Of a DNA stretch of 64,000 nucleotides, positions 12,391 through 25,488 are shown piece by piece. Below the pieces are notes generated by a model, which saw only the letters and a list, made by a program, of their open reading frames with translations, ran no database searches and was not told the DNA's origin. Source of the DNA: Malurus cyaneus samueli (lineage: Eukaryota; Chordata; Aves; Passeriformes; Maluridae); NCBI GenBank assembly GCA_009741485.1, contig CM019236.1:40912044-40976043 (forward strand), read 5' to 3'. Position 1 is the stretch's first letter; each line of letters starts with the position of its first letter. The position numbers and the translations under genes are program-made.

Positions 12391-15300
12391 GGTAATATGA
12401 CAAAAATTATTAATTTTATATATTAATTACAAATAATACCTCCTTTTCCTAGTGAACTAGCTATTTCTAAATTTAGGAATTGTGCTACCTAGTTTACCTT
12501 TTTCCTGCATGAGAGATACACTTCAGCTAACTTAATTTTTAAAAAAATCAATTAAATATTGGTGTATATCAGCATTACAGTTAGTATACAAACATGCAGT
12601 CTCTCACTAGGTAGCAAACAAAATATGTAATGAAACAAAGGTTATTTTAGCTGTAAATCAACCTGCTTTTATGATTAACAACTAATGAAAATCCAATTGT
12701 CTTTAAAAAAAGAACAAAAACTTAGCAATGCTTTTCAAGATTCTAACAGATGCTTTAAAACAAAGACCCTGGGTTGCTGTTCTAGATCATGATTAATAGT
12801 GATTATCTGAATCAATTTCAGTGCCAAAAGAGGCTACTAATTACTGTTTGCAAGAGCTCTTTCAGCGACTTAGAAGAGCTCAAGGTATCCATTATACCTG
12901 CCATCTGCCCCAGAAGGCATAGGAGACAGAGGAATAGTAGAAAAATCTGCTCTTTCTCTATTACTTCTTAGTTATATGGAAAGGCAGCTCCCATTTCCAG
13001 CAGAGCCAAGCTGCTGACAGAAACTTATAACCCTGTCAACACAACCAATTTGCCAAACAGTCTTGCAATTTTGCTAGCTGACACAGCTAGCTTTTCGCTT
13101 AAAGGAGTATGCCTTTGTCATGGATAAATAAAAAACAGTTTGCCTGAACACAAAGGCAGGGTCATTGTTAACTGCAGTTTCCAGTAGTTACTGCCTGTAT
13201 CAATGTTCCATTTATCAGAGACTAGCAAACAGCATCTTGAGCACTATTTGTAAGGCTTTTGTAGTACTCCAAAGCAGAATACTTTCCTAAGATAAGCAAC
13301 CTCCGGAATTAGCTATGGTGCAATTCAAGTAGACTATTACACATGGAAATGAAAGTAAAAGAATGAGTATTATAAACAAGTTTGGTTTCAAGAATTACAG
13401 CCAGCATTTCTATCATGAAATAATAAAAATCATAATTCAAGAAAAGAAAACACAGCTTGATAATGTATGTTAGAATCATCACTTCCAAAGGATATTAATT
13501 TGAAAGGATCACAAGACATAAGAGTTGACAATGAATGAAAGGCAAAATATAAATTCTCTATAATAGCATTGTACATATCTGTTAAATGAATTTCAAAAAT
13601 TAGTCCTTTTAACATGTTCCTGTGAACCATCAGAAAAACCAGCACAGAAAAGTTAGCAATCACTTGGAATTGTAAACTGAGTTTCTAGGCTACTAGAAAC
13701 TTGTTAACAAAGGTAAATTGGAGTATCAATATTTTGCAGCATAAGAAGCACCTGATCACATTTACCTGCATGATTTAAAATACAACTGCCAAAAACTGCT
13801 GAGCCATCACAAAACAGAGATGATGCTTGACAATAGCCCTGTAGACTTAATGAGTTGTAAGCACTCAAATTTTAGGAACAATAAATTACACAAATAGGTC
13901 ATCTCCACAATGGTTCCACATTTGCCAAGAAACCTAGTGGTTTTACACTTTAACATTCCAGATTTTTCTCACACTTCAAATCACAAGATATAATTCAGGC
14001 AATTGTTGTACTACTATCATTGTGCTAAATTCGGGATGCAATAATTGATGCATAATGAAGTAAAAAAGGAATTTAAGACATATATAAAAGAAACAGATTA
14101 ACTAAATTAAATGAGAGAATATAAGACAGAGACTAGAGAAGACCATGTATATACACAGATAACTATCATTAAAAGTAGTTAAAAAAGACTAATAATAACC
14201 AGCATTAAACTTTAAGTTACAGAATTTCGCCGAGTTGCCATAGTACATCAAAATGTGGAATATGGAGGACACCACTAAATAAAGGTAAGTCACACAATGA
14301 ATTCAGGTAGGATGTTTCACACATCTATTCTGTTGTTAAACATGCTGCTTGTTCTGTAAACACACTTCTATTTTGCATATAAATCACGTCCCAACCAAAT
14401 GTCAATAGTCCGGTGCTAATGTAACATCAATGCTTTATTATATTACAGGAAAGTAAGGTTCTAAGTACAGTAAAGAAATAGAAGATTTCCAATTCAGTTT
14501 ATGTTACATCGGCAACAGAGCCAGACATAAGACAAAAACGCACTCCTATATTTGAGATCACAGGGGTGGAGAGCTGAATAGAAAACAAACATGAACAAGC
14601 AGATAAAAATACATTTTATGTATTAAATTATCCAAGGAGTAATCTGTTAGCAAAAAAACATGAAAAAAGTATGTTTGCTGGCCATTAACAACATGATACA
14701 GGTAGAGTGACCAACAGGTAAACTGAAGAACTATAGTAAGAGAAAATAACCTTAGTAAAATTACATAGCTAAAATAAACCCATAAACAGCTCAAACAAAA
14801 TAGAAAATAGATACATAGCAATATAAAGAAATTGACCTGCTTCCTACTCTGCACGAACTGTAAATGTTCAGCTCAACTTCAGGAATACATCCATAGTTTT
14901 AGATTAGGTTGACCAGCAGCACCTTGTAGTCTTTGGATAACTCCTGCCCTCCTGTGACTCTCCATTACTGAAAGATGTAGAAGACAGTTAGCTAAATTAT
15001 TCCACAATTTTGTCATAAGTACAGAATGTCACAGGAGGAGCACTTTGCAGTTAAGCATATAAAAACACATATCATGTGTTGAAAATTTAAAGTTTAAAGA
15101 AGAATTTTAAAGAATCACAATTGTTCTGAAGTAGGTAATTGCTATTTCATGTTCAAGCAACTATCCACATGATGACTACAGCTGGTGACTAACAAGGGAT
15201 TTCCTTTATACTTAGAGATCATGACATGACAAACAACAAAGCCACCATATGAACACAAGCAACTGGTCTGGAGGACTTGACCACTTAATAGTTTCTCAGA

Positions 15301-17240
15301 TGTGTGCCATAAAGCCCACGCAGATGATTCATATTATTGCGGACACCAACATTCCCCAAATAGAAAGCATAAATTGCCTGGATTCTACTGATCTGAATCA
15401 CATGTAACTATTTAGCCCTCTGACTAATTTATTAAGAAAGTTCTTATAAAATAACAGATATGCAAGATAATAGCTGACAGGAAATCGGATTACATGTGAC
15501 ACTGTCTTAGTAACTCTCAAGCAGCCTTTTCCTATTAATGTGCAACATCACATTCTCGCTATTGGGAAAAAAATAAATAGTCTGATCAACTAGGAAAAGT
15601 TCACTTTCCACTGAGTTACTGAGAAGAAGTAAGAAAAATGAATACACACAGTAAAACCAAAATGGCAACAATGTATGTAAGAAAGTAGCCTTGTTTTTAT
15701 GAATCTACCTACAGTAGATTTCACATAACAGGCAAAAAACACATTCTTCAGATGGTGCCCAATTACTCAAAAGAAGACCTATCACTAACAGTGATGCCTT
15801 ACAGTGAGTTCCTGAAATGGGCAGAGGAAGAATATGGTTACCCAGAATGCCAGGCATTGTGATTTAAGTTCCTGGTCAGCCTGCACGAACTTGTTCAAAT
15901 TGATTAACTTAAAATATTTAACACCCAGAAAAGAGAATTACTAATTCAGAATATCAAATTTTAAAGACCAACCCCTAGCAGTGTCCTCCTTGCTTGCTGA
16001 AAAATTTTATACCTGTAATATGTTCTGTAAGCAACTGTACCACTTACATAAACGGTATATAAATGTACTTCTATAAAAGGAAAAAAACCATTCCTGATAT
16101 TCAAGTGACAATAAAGTGTATGAGAATCACCCATTTGTAGCCTGGCAGCAGCTCCAATCAATCTGAAGAATACCTGCAGTATTCCCTTCCTTTAGCTTTG
16201 ATATGATACAGGAGTCATCATAAAAGAACTGAAGTCCAGCAGATGCAGAATTCAGTTTCTCTTAACATAAAAGGTCTGCACTGTTACTGCAACACTTCAT
16301 TATTCCCATGAATCAGAAAATTCCATGAAAGCCCACTCAAGCCCTAACAATGCACGAATTCTATACTGCCCTTCAGACATCATTAACTTCTATTTTTGAA
16401 GTACTTTTTTACAGATTAGGACAAATATTTTCAATTCAACTAATTGTTGTCTGAATTTGGTACCTATGAACACTCAAATGAAGCCCCTGTTTAAACCATG
16501 CCTTTTAATGCATTTGATATAAAACATTAAAATGAAAAACAGTCACCTTAACTTCCCTTGCTATTCCTCTGTTGTCCCACACCTGGACAATGTACAAAAA
16601 AGGCTGTTATTGCTTCTTTCTCATCTCAATTTAGTGACCTCTGGCAATCAATCTTGAGAAATATATTCAAATATAAATCAGAAGCTGGTCACTACCCTAT
16701 AGAATCTACTGACCCAGACCCATTGGCCTGACTTGTCATTAATTATGAACAGAAGAATTCTTGTTTCCCAGAATGAAACTGAATAGAAAGTAGTGGGCAT
16801 ATTCTACTTGCCTCAAAAACTGTAAGTGTCCATCTAAGACACAAGTAGCTAGAAAATTCAATTTTAAATGACAACATAACTGAGTTGCTACAGAACAAAG
16901 AATCTGATTGTCCAAGCTACTTATTCCATATGTGTATTTCTGATTATTTGATAAATAAGGTTGATTAGTGAACAGCTTACTAGGACAAGCAACTTCAGGG
17001 GGCATTTCTAGCAGCTCATTTTTTCTTTTGAATAATGGATTTCATAAAGCATAAAGCCAGGAGGATGAATTGTATAAAAATATCCTGCATACTGTCAGTA
17101 TTATATGGATTACTAGAGGAAAGCATGCTATAAATTGAGCAATAGTTTAATAGTTCCACAATTTGTTATCTAAGTCTAGCAGATTAAGGAAGTGTTGCAA
17201 ATATCTGCCTACATATGTCTGAAGCACATGAGAAACCATT

Positions 17241-18530
17241 AAATCACAGAATAGTTGAGGCTAAAAGAGAATTCTTTAGTTCCCCTTGTACAGCCCATCT
17301 GCTCAACCAGCATCACCTTGAACAGGTTGCTCAGGCTCATGTCCAGCTGGCTTTTGAAGACCTCTAAGGAGGGAGACTTCACAACCTGACTGGGTAACCT
17401 GTATCAATACCCAGTCCCCCTCACAGTGAATAAGGACTTCTGGATGCTCAGGGAGAACCTTTTCTGCCCAGTTTGTGTGCACGTCCACTGGTACCATCAC
17501 TGGACACCACCAGAGATAGTCCAGCTTTATCTTCTAACACCCTCCCCTTTAGATATCTAAATATATTGCTGAGATCACCTCCTAAACACTCTCTTCTCTA
17601 GGCAGAACAGTGCTAGCTTGTTCAACCTTTTCTCACAGAAGAGATGCTCTGGAGCATTCATCACTTCCACAGCCCTTCACTGGATTTTCCAGTACTCTGT
17701 GTCTTTTACTGGGGAGCCTAAAACTGGTCGTAGTACTCCAGCAGTGGGCTCACGTGAGCTGATGATAGGGAAAGGATCACCTCCCTCAACTCCTGGCAAC
17801 ATCCATCCTAATGCAGCCCAGGATACCACTGTCCTTCCCTGCCACAAAGGCACAGTGCTGTCTCCCGTTCAGCTTGGTGTCCCAACCAGACCTGCAAGGC
17901 TTCTCTGTGATGCTGCTTTTCATATCAATACCCCATCATGTACCTGGTGCATGAGGTTATTTGCATTTTCCTTTGCTGAAAGTTATAAGGTTCCTGTTAG
18001 TCGATTTCTCCAGCCTGCTGGATTCCCTCTAAATGGCAGCACAACCAATTCCTTATGAATTCCTTATGGTCATCGGCAAACTTGCTGAGGCTACACTCTA
18101 CGCCATCATCCAAGCCATTAAAGACATTGAACAGGACTGAAGCCGGCACTGCCCCTGGGACACACACTGCTGGCTATGGGGCTCCAAGCAAACCTCATGC
18201 TGCTGATGCCCAATCTGCACCCATATATTTAGCCAATGCTCGATCCACTTCACTGCCTTTTCATCCAGCCCATGGATGTAACTTACCAGTTAGTCTATGA
18301 AAATCTTACAAGAGATACTGTCAAAAGCCTTACTAAAGTCGAGGTAGACAATATCCACTGCTCATTTCCCATCTAATAAATGAGTCATTTCATCATAGGT
18401 TGTAAGACTGGTTAAGCAAGATTTTCCTCTTCTGACTCCATGCTGACTATGCTTCATGACTTTCCTGTCCCTCATGCAGTAGCTTCCATGTTTAGGTGTT
18501 CCAGAATCTTTCCAAGGACAAATTTTAATC
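17241..18530 (-). mobile_element. CR1 LINE, 5'-truncated (right-arm copy)
   Basis: Read on the minus strand, the element starts in the reverse-transcriptase domain. A YLDFSKAFD-type block sits near 18325-18355, where the plus strand shows CTTACTAAAGTCGAGGTAGA. It runs through the 3' region to the terminus at 17241 (plus strand AAATCACAGAATAG). The 3' third contains the typical CR1 phrases about the CTGGCTTTTGAAGACCTC and CAGGTTGCTCAGGCTCATGT segments. Truncated and interrupted by stops, hence inactive. It is the mirror copy of 6190-7470. Confidence 0.88.
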
Positions 18531-21209
18531 TACAGATAAGAAAGCTCCTTCCCCATTTCTTAGCACATTTACTCAAATGTAAAAACAATGGAGACTTCAA
18601 ATTAATAAAAAGAATGGTCACATGTCCCCCAAATGTTTAAATACCACTAAGTACGTATCTGTTGATTGATTTCATAACTGAAGGGTTACCCATTTGGAAA
18701 GCAAGAAGGAGGAAAAAAGAGTCATAATTTAAGAATGAGAATGTCAAATAAAGAATTACAAATTTTACTCATGTTATTACAAAGCAATGCACCCATTTAC
18801 ATATTATTTCTGTTCTATGTCAACTAACAATAGCTTGAACCCATATATTACTGCAAATCTGTGGACTGATTCCTACACCAACAATGTTGAAAGAAAGGCT
18901 TGAGATCTGTGTCTTTAGAGTTTTATAACGAACCCCCAAATTTCCAAGTTGCCTGCTTACAAGATAGAAAAGAATTTTCAAAAGGGCACAGAAACAAATA
19001 AAAATTTTGTATCAGCAGTAATGATTAATATTATTTTATGAGTAATATTTAAAACTACATCCTAGCTTACATAGTAACTGGGAATGGATTTGAAATTTGT
19101 TTTTTAAATTATAAAGTTTATACCTAAATATTCTTATTTTGTAACTCAGAATATACTTTTCTTCCACCTCTTCACTACTTAGATTCTTGGTGTCTCCTGA
19201 CTGGCAATGGTGCTCTTGATTATAAAAACTAAGATTTTTTCAAAAAGAAAAAAAGTCACAAAGGGTACAAACTATGCACCTTGAGTAGCAAGTAGAGGCA
19301 GTCCCTGTGCAATTCTGATAATCAGAATAGTCTTTATACTAGGAACATTATAATCACAAAATTACATTTAACATAAATAGTTTATGCCACAGAAAATCAG
19401 AAAAATAATTGCAACACAGTACTATCTTTCATTTTTGGACACCTTTTCCTGAAGAACAACAACAACATGGCATACAACCTTGCAACAACAGTTTTATTCA
19501 GTCAGTTACCTTGCTTGCAAAATGTATTATCAGGTCAGTGACATATAACAGTTTGCTTGCTATTCAGTTGCAAGCACTACCAGCAAAAAAGGATTTTCAT
19601 AGGGAAAAAGCTAACAAAAACAAAGTACTTTCATCTGTTCTGTAACACGAAGAAAACCAGCCGCTATATGCAGCAACATGGGAAAGTGGCTAGAAGAAAT
19701 GGTCAATTCTTCCTACAAGAACTTCAAGATAAAGCAGATTGGTTCAACCATTTCTGCACATGGCAAGTAATTAAATGTTACAAAGTTTTACCTCTCATAA
19801 GTGCAAAAACAATGACAAAGTGATGATTAAATTATTTCTCTATGTCAATATGTTTCAAAAATATATCCATCTACAAAAACAGCCCCACCTCAAAGTCTGA
19901 ATAAGCTAAGTGTGCATTTGGATACATGCAATTCTTTGCCATACATTTGCTATTTCAACTGTGAAAGGCTTTCAGGATCCCTCTAATTCCTGTGGTTTAG
20001 ATAATAAGCTTAATAGACTACAACCGTTGATAGACTTGTTCGAACATTACTGTCTTTGATTTAATACCTTCAAAGTTCAGGCAACAATCAATAACAAAAA
20101 AGCTGCACAAAAAAAAAAAAAATCAGTATTTGTAAAGAAATTGCATTTTAATGAAAATTGTTACTGCACATTGCTTACAGTGATTATTAAGCAAAAGGTA
20201 TTAATAAACTTTTTCTCCCATTATTTTAGACAGTGGCTAAAGCGCTTCACTCAATCCTAATAATTTCCCAGTTTCCTTCCTTAATCATTCACCCTTATAT
20301 ACTCCCTAGAAATAATATATATTTTGAATTGACAAAACACTTCCAACTTTAATAGAGGAAAATATTCTTATTTAAAATTTCTATATATACTTTATATGGA
20401 AATAAAGTAGAGAGGCAGTGGGTTCTACATTCTTGATAATGGAAATACAAACTGGAAACTTATGGGACTGAAAGATGGATCAACTAAACCCTTAGCTATA
20501 GTTTCTGTATCAACTCTTCCATGATTTTCTTATACATATAAAATCACTTGGATATTTCATTCATCTCCAGTGACACACTTCAGTATGATAAACAGACTCT
20601 TCAGCTTCTTCATTTACTAACATTTCATCTTGTAGTCTCATTCTGGCCTCAGTAACACAATAATTAAAGATGGTATATAGATGATAGAATCAACTTTCTG
20701 TGGCAATGAATGAAAGCTTTGATAGAAGAAAAATGAAAATAATTCTTTTATTTTTTTATTCTTATTAATACATTTAAAACTTATTGTTAACACAAACACA
20801 CAACACATAATCAAGCAGTGAATTTGCAGAATAGAAGAAGTTAAAATAATTCAGTTACATTTTTAGATTCTACTTCTATGTAGGTTTCTTTTCTTTCTTG
20901 AAGAGCACACAAAATAAAACCCAAACTATAGTTTCTATATAATATACACACACAACTATATCATCTAATATATCTCCAATCGTTAAGAAAATCAAACAGA
21001 ATACGGTTTTCTTTTTTTTTTATAGTCTGCTCTTCTGATTTACAGTGTGAAGATAACACATACTCTATTACTACTAGCACTCTTGTTTGACACAATATTC
21101 CATAGACCAGTGCTAAAATTTATTTTCTAATAAAATTACCATGTAAGAGTTTCAAGACAGTTCATTCACAGACCACTACAGAAGGAACACTCATTAACAT
21201 TTCACAGTA

Positions 21210-21254
<45 letters not shown>

Positions 21255-22519
21255 AGCTAGCTTAGTAATACCATCAACCAGGGCCTACCTACGGAAAAGT
21301 AGAAAAACTTGAAATGCTATTTGAAGTCCAAGCCTCATGCTTGGCCCAAGCAGAGAGCTCAGGACTTCCTCGATACAAGAACAGCATTATGCTTTCAGTA
21401 CCATGTCAGGAGTTGCCATCCTTTGAATACCAATTTGTTCAAAAAGCAGAGCCAGAGACCAAGACAGTCAAAACAAAGAGCTGACAAATAATCATTCAGC
21501 AATTGAAACATGCAATTTCAAACCTGTACAGGGTGAGGGAACGGTAGCATTTCCCAATGCATCAAACATGCATCGTGTGGCTCCCTAGAGAGGAAACGGA
21601 ATCCCTGGACAGCAAGTGACACTGGTGGACTGTTTTAGCACAGTGCAAACTGGCCATGTTGATCTCAATAACCCATTTGAGCAAGCAGCACCCTCCTTTT
21701 GATACAGACACCTTTGTGGGAGGAAATTTTAAGTGCCATGTCTAGAGCATAGCCTCTTTGCCTCACAGAACAACATTTGGAATTACTATCATAAGGAAAA
21801 CTAAACTACTGCTGAGGTTATATTGATTTCTGTCATGGTTGAACAGACAGGCAGGCACCAGGATCAGACACCACAATGGTTATCTTAAATTAATTCAGTA
21901 TCAAGAGAAGAAATAAATCTACTATTGGAAAACAACCAAGAGCTCAGCAACCCACTCAGAAGGCTAGCAGTCAAGGACTGTATTAGTTACGCTGTACAAT
22001 TAACCAAACAGGTAACATCACAAAATAGCAAGAGAAGTATGGTGCTGAAACCTACCTTTTACAGGGTCAGCAACACCATGATGCCTGAGGCCCATTTGGC
22101 TCTGCTAGCTGTAATTTCTCCTTTTCCAAGTTTGATAGCTATCTGAAATTTCATTCAGCTTTCTAGTAAATGCAACTCATAGCCTGTATCTCACTCTCCC
22201 TAAAAAAGAAAACCACAGTTCTTACCAAAGCATTTGAAACTAGAGTACTCCATCTTTGATGGCCCAGTCTACCCTCCAGCAAACAGATGGATTTGTAATT
22301 TGGTAAATTTTGAGTGTTCATTACTAAACCAGGGTTTAAAACGTAACCAAATGGTGGGTTAAAATTCTTCTCCTTTTGTTCCCTTTCTTTGGAATTTTTT
22401 CTTTCCCACTTGTTGCTGGAAATAAATTGCCGGCATCCTTTTACTGGCTGTGATGTTAACAAGACAGTGATACCTATGCACACCTAACGGCGGCCAAGCG
22501 CTCGGAGTGAGTTTTTTGT
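18531..22519. other. Right-arm unique DNA, no gene recognised
   Basis: This is the mirror of the left-arm stretch 2051-6189. It includes the poly-T tract (21213-21250) and the first copy of the direct duplication (from 20478). No coding exon was recognised. Confidence 0.6.
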
Positions 22520-22644
22520 GTGGTGGGGGGGGATTTGGAGTTTGTTTTCGCTGATTCGCAGAGAGGAGGTCTTCTGCTTGCTGGCTGCTATGAGAAAGCT
22601 GGCCTGCCTTCTTTCTGCGGAGACCCACCAAACCTGCTCATGGG
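20478..22644 (+). repeat. Direct duplication across gap 1, first copy
   Basis: This copy begins at GATCAACTAAACCC and ends at the N run within the LTR. The second copy (22670-24867) repeats it in the same order and orientation. Long stretches, for example 21330-21640 against 23535-23850, look identical or nearly so; other parts differ by one-base indels. Confidence 0.95.
22520..22644 (+). mobile_element. 5' end of the ERV LTR, cut by the gap
   Basis: The first about 120 bases of the LTR that is complete at 24741-25488, beginning TGTGGTGGGGGGGGATTTGG. It is a product of the duplication across the gap, not a separate insertion. Confidence 0.8.
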
Positions 22645-22669
22645 NNNNNNNNNNNNNNNNNNNNNNNNN
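22645..22669. other. Assembly gap, exactly 25 N
   Basis: A run of 25 N is flanked on both sides by the same sequence, so it marks an unjoined overlap and not missing DNA. Open frames crossing it are meaningless. Confidence 0.98.
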
Positions 22670-23411
22670 GATTCAACTAAACCCTTTAGCTATAGTTTTC
22701 TGTATCCACTCTTCCATGATTTTCTTATACCATATAAAATCACTTGGATATTTCATTCATCTCCAGTGACACACTTCAGTATGATAAACAGACTCTTCAG
22801 CTTCTTCATTTACTAACATTTCATCTTGTAGTCTCATTCTGGCCTCAGTAACACAATAATTAAAGATGGTAATAGATGATAGAATCAACTTTCTGTGGCA
22901 ATGAATGAAAGCTTTGATAGAAGAAAAATGAAATAATTTCTTTTTTATTTTTTATTCTTATTAAGTACATTTAAAACTTATTGTTAACACAACAGCACAA
23001 CACATAATCAAGCAGTGAATTTGCAGAATAGAAGAAGTTAAAATAATTCAGTTACATTTTTAGATTCTACTTCTATGTAGGTTTCTTTTCTTTCTTGAAG
23101 AGCACACAAAATAAAACCCAAACTATAGTTTCTATATAATATACACACACAACTATATCATCTAATATAATCTCCAATCGTTAAGAAAATCAAACAGAAT
23201 ACGGTTTTCTTTTTTTTTTTATGTCTTTCTGATTTTACAGTGTGAAGATAAACATACTCTATTACTACTAGCACTCTTGTTTGACACAATATATTCATAG
23301 ACCAGTGCTAAAATATTTTTATTTTCTAATTAGCAAAATTTACCATGTAAGAGTTTCAAGACAGTTCATTCACAGACCACTACAGAAGGAAATCATTAAC
23401 ATTTCACAGTA

Positions 23412-23456
<45 letters not shown>

Positions 23457-24867
23457 AGCTAGCTTAGTAATACCATCAACCAGGGCCCTACCTACGGAAA
23501 AGTAGAAAATTACTTGAAAATGCTATTCTGAAGTCCAAGCCTCATGCTTGGCCCAAGCAGAGAGCTCAGGACTTCCTCGATACAAGAACAGCATTATGCT
23601 TTCAGTACCATGTCAGGAGTTGCCATCCTTTGAATACCAATTTGTTCAAAAAGCAGAGCCAGAGACCAAGACAGTCAAAACAAAGAGCTGACAAATAATC
23701 ATTCAGCAATTGAAACATGCAATTTCAAACCTGTACAGGGTGAGGGAACGGTAGCATTTCCCAATGCATCAAACATGCATCGTGTGGCTCCCTAGAGAGG
23801 AAACGGAATCCCTGGACAGCAAGTGACACTGGTGGACTGTTTTAGCACAGTGCAAATGGCCATGTTGATCTCAATAACCCATTTGAGCAAGCAGCACCCT
23901 CCTTTTGATACAGACACCTTTGTGGGAGGAAATTTTAAGTGCCATGTCTAGAGCATAGCCTCTTTGCCTCACAGAACAACATTTGGAATTACTATCATAA
24001 GGAAAACTAAACTACTGCTGAGGTTATATTGATTTCTGTCATGGTTGAACAGACAGGCAGGCACCAGGATCAGACACCACAATGGTTATCTTAAATTAAT
24101 TCAGTATCAAGAGAAGAAATAAATCTACTATTGGGAAACAACCAAGAGCTCAGCAACCCACTCAGAAGGCTAGCAGTCAAGGACTGTATTAGTTACGCTG
24201 TACAATTAACCAAACAGGTAACATCACAAAATAGCAAGAGAAGTATGGTGCTGAAACCTACCTTTTACAGGGTCAGCAACACCATGATGCCTGAGGCCCA
24301 TTTGGCTCTGCTAGCTGTAATTTCTCCTTTTCCAAGTTTGATAGCTATCTGAAATTTCATTCAGCTTTCTAGTAAATGCAACTCATAGCCTGTATCTCAC
24401 TCTTCCCTAAAAAAGAAAACCACAGTTCTTACCAAAGCATTTTGAAACTAGAGTACTCCATCTTTGATGGCCAGTCTACCCTCCAGCAAACAGATGGATT
24501 TGGTAAATTTGGTAAATTTTGAGTGTTCATTACTAAACCAGGGTTTAAAACGCTAACCAAATGTTGTGGGTTAAAATTCTTCTCCTTTTGTTCCCTTTCT
24601 TTGGGAATTCTTTCTTTCCCACTTGTTGCTGGGATACATTAATTGCCGGTCATCCTTTTACTGGCTGGGATGATTAACAAGACAGTGATACCTATGCCAC
24701 ACCCTAACGGTCTGGCCAAGCGCTCGGAGTGAGTTTTTTGTGTGGTGGGGGGGGATTTGGAGTTTGTTTTCGCTGATTCGCAGAGAGGAGGTCTTCTGCT
24801 TGCTGGCTGCTATGAAGAAAGCTGGCCTGCCTTCTTTTCTGCGGAGACCAGTACTTCTGCTCATTGG
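22670..24867 (+). repeat. Direct duplication across gap 1, second copy
   Basis: The copy starts right after the gap at GATTCAACTAAACCC and matches the first copy to about 24867, where the first copy stops at the gap. It then continues into the complete LTR and AUH intron 4, so it is the copy joined to the flanking gene. It carries its own poly-T tract at 23415-23452. Confidence 0.95.
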
Positions 24868-25488
24868 TTCCTGCTTGCTGCACCGTGGTTTTTCTTTTCT
24901 TTCCTTGTGGGCCTTTTCTGGGATTCTAGCTAAGGGGTGAAACTCTGCTCCATCCCGTCTTGCAGCGAGGATTGTGCTCGTCTCTTTTGCTGTCCTGGGT
25001 TTCTTGCTGTCCAGAGGAGCACGAGATCGGCGTTTCGCTGTGAGTTTGCAGAGAAACTTTTCTCCATCCACCTCTGCCATTTTTTGTCCATCACTGGCGC
25101 CACGGGAGATCTGAGCCAGCCGGGACCCGCCCCACAGCGCCCCCTGCAGCCTCCGGAGAATCGTCGCACCCGCCCTGCCCAGCCGGGAGCCAACAGCGCC
25201 CCTGCCAACAGAACTGTAACTGCACCAAGGGGGAGGGTGTATCTCTGTGTGAGGCTGTCACTGAGTTTGGGACTGAGCTGGTTGTTGCTATTGTTATTAT
25301 TACTTGTTTCACCTTGTTATATATATATTAGTAAAAACTGTTATTCCCTTTTACCCATATTCTTGCCTGAAAGCCCGTGATTTTTTTTTCAAAGCTGTAA
25401 TAATTCGGAGGAAGGGGGGTCATATCCACCACTCCAAGGGGGGGGTCCCTGCCTTCATTAGCAAACACCTGTCTTTCAAACCAAGACA
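24741..25488 (+). mobile_element. Solo ERV LTR, complete copy
   Basis: The element starts with TGTGGTGGGG and ends in CCAAGACA, so it has the TG...CA ends of retroviral LTRs. Its 3' part contains TTACCCATATTCTTGCC and AAAGCCCGTG, blocks I associate with a common songbird ERV LTR family; that recognition is from memory. No gag, pol or env sequence adjoins it, so it is solo. No clear target-site duplication was seen, so the 5' edge may be a few bases off. It sits in AUH intron 4 as assembled. Its inverted noisy copy is at the window start and a fragment lies before the N gap. Confidence 0.78.

Larger units (their letters stand above)
12391..22644. repeat. Right arm of the giant inverted repeat (to the N gap)
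   Basis: This is the reverse complement of the left arm, covering the same CR1, poly-A/T tract and unique DNA. Homology begins just after the loop, at the segment containing GGTAATATGACAAAA, which mirrors TTTTGTCAATTGTAAC near 12196-12212. The arm runs into the 25-N gap inside the LTR copy. Beyond the gap the sequence restarts about 2.2 kb back, and the mirror match to the left arm resumes past 24867 up to 25461. No protein-coding exon was recognised in the arm on either strand. Confidence 0.93.

Noticed and set aside
22050..22205. Exon-like segment on the minus strand (T-rich tract plus AG at the start, GTAGGT at the end), repeated near 24260-24410 and mirrored near 2330-2520
   Set aside because: All three frames have stops in each copy and I recognise no protein. 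The three occurrences are the same locus duplicated by the assembly, so repetition is not evidence of conservation.
24658..25380. Long overlapping open frames of 90-147 codons on both strands
   Set aside because: They fall inside the ERV LTR, which is GC-richer and so has fewer chance stops. Neither frame resembles a retroviral or host protein.
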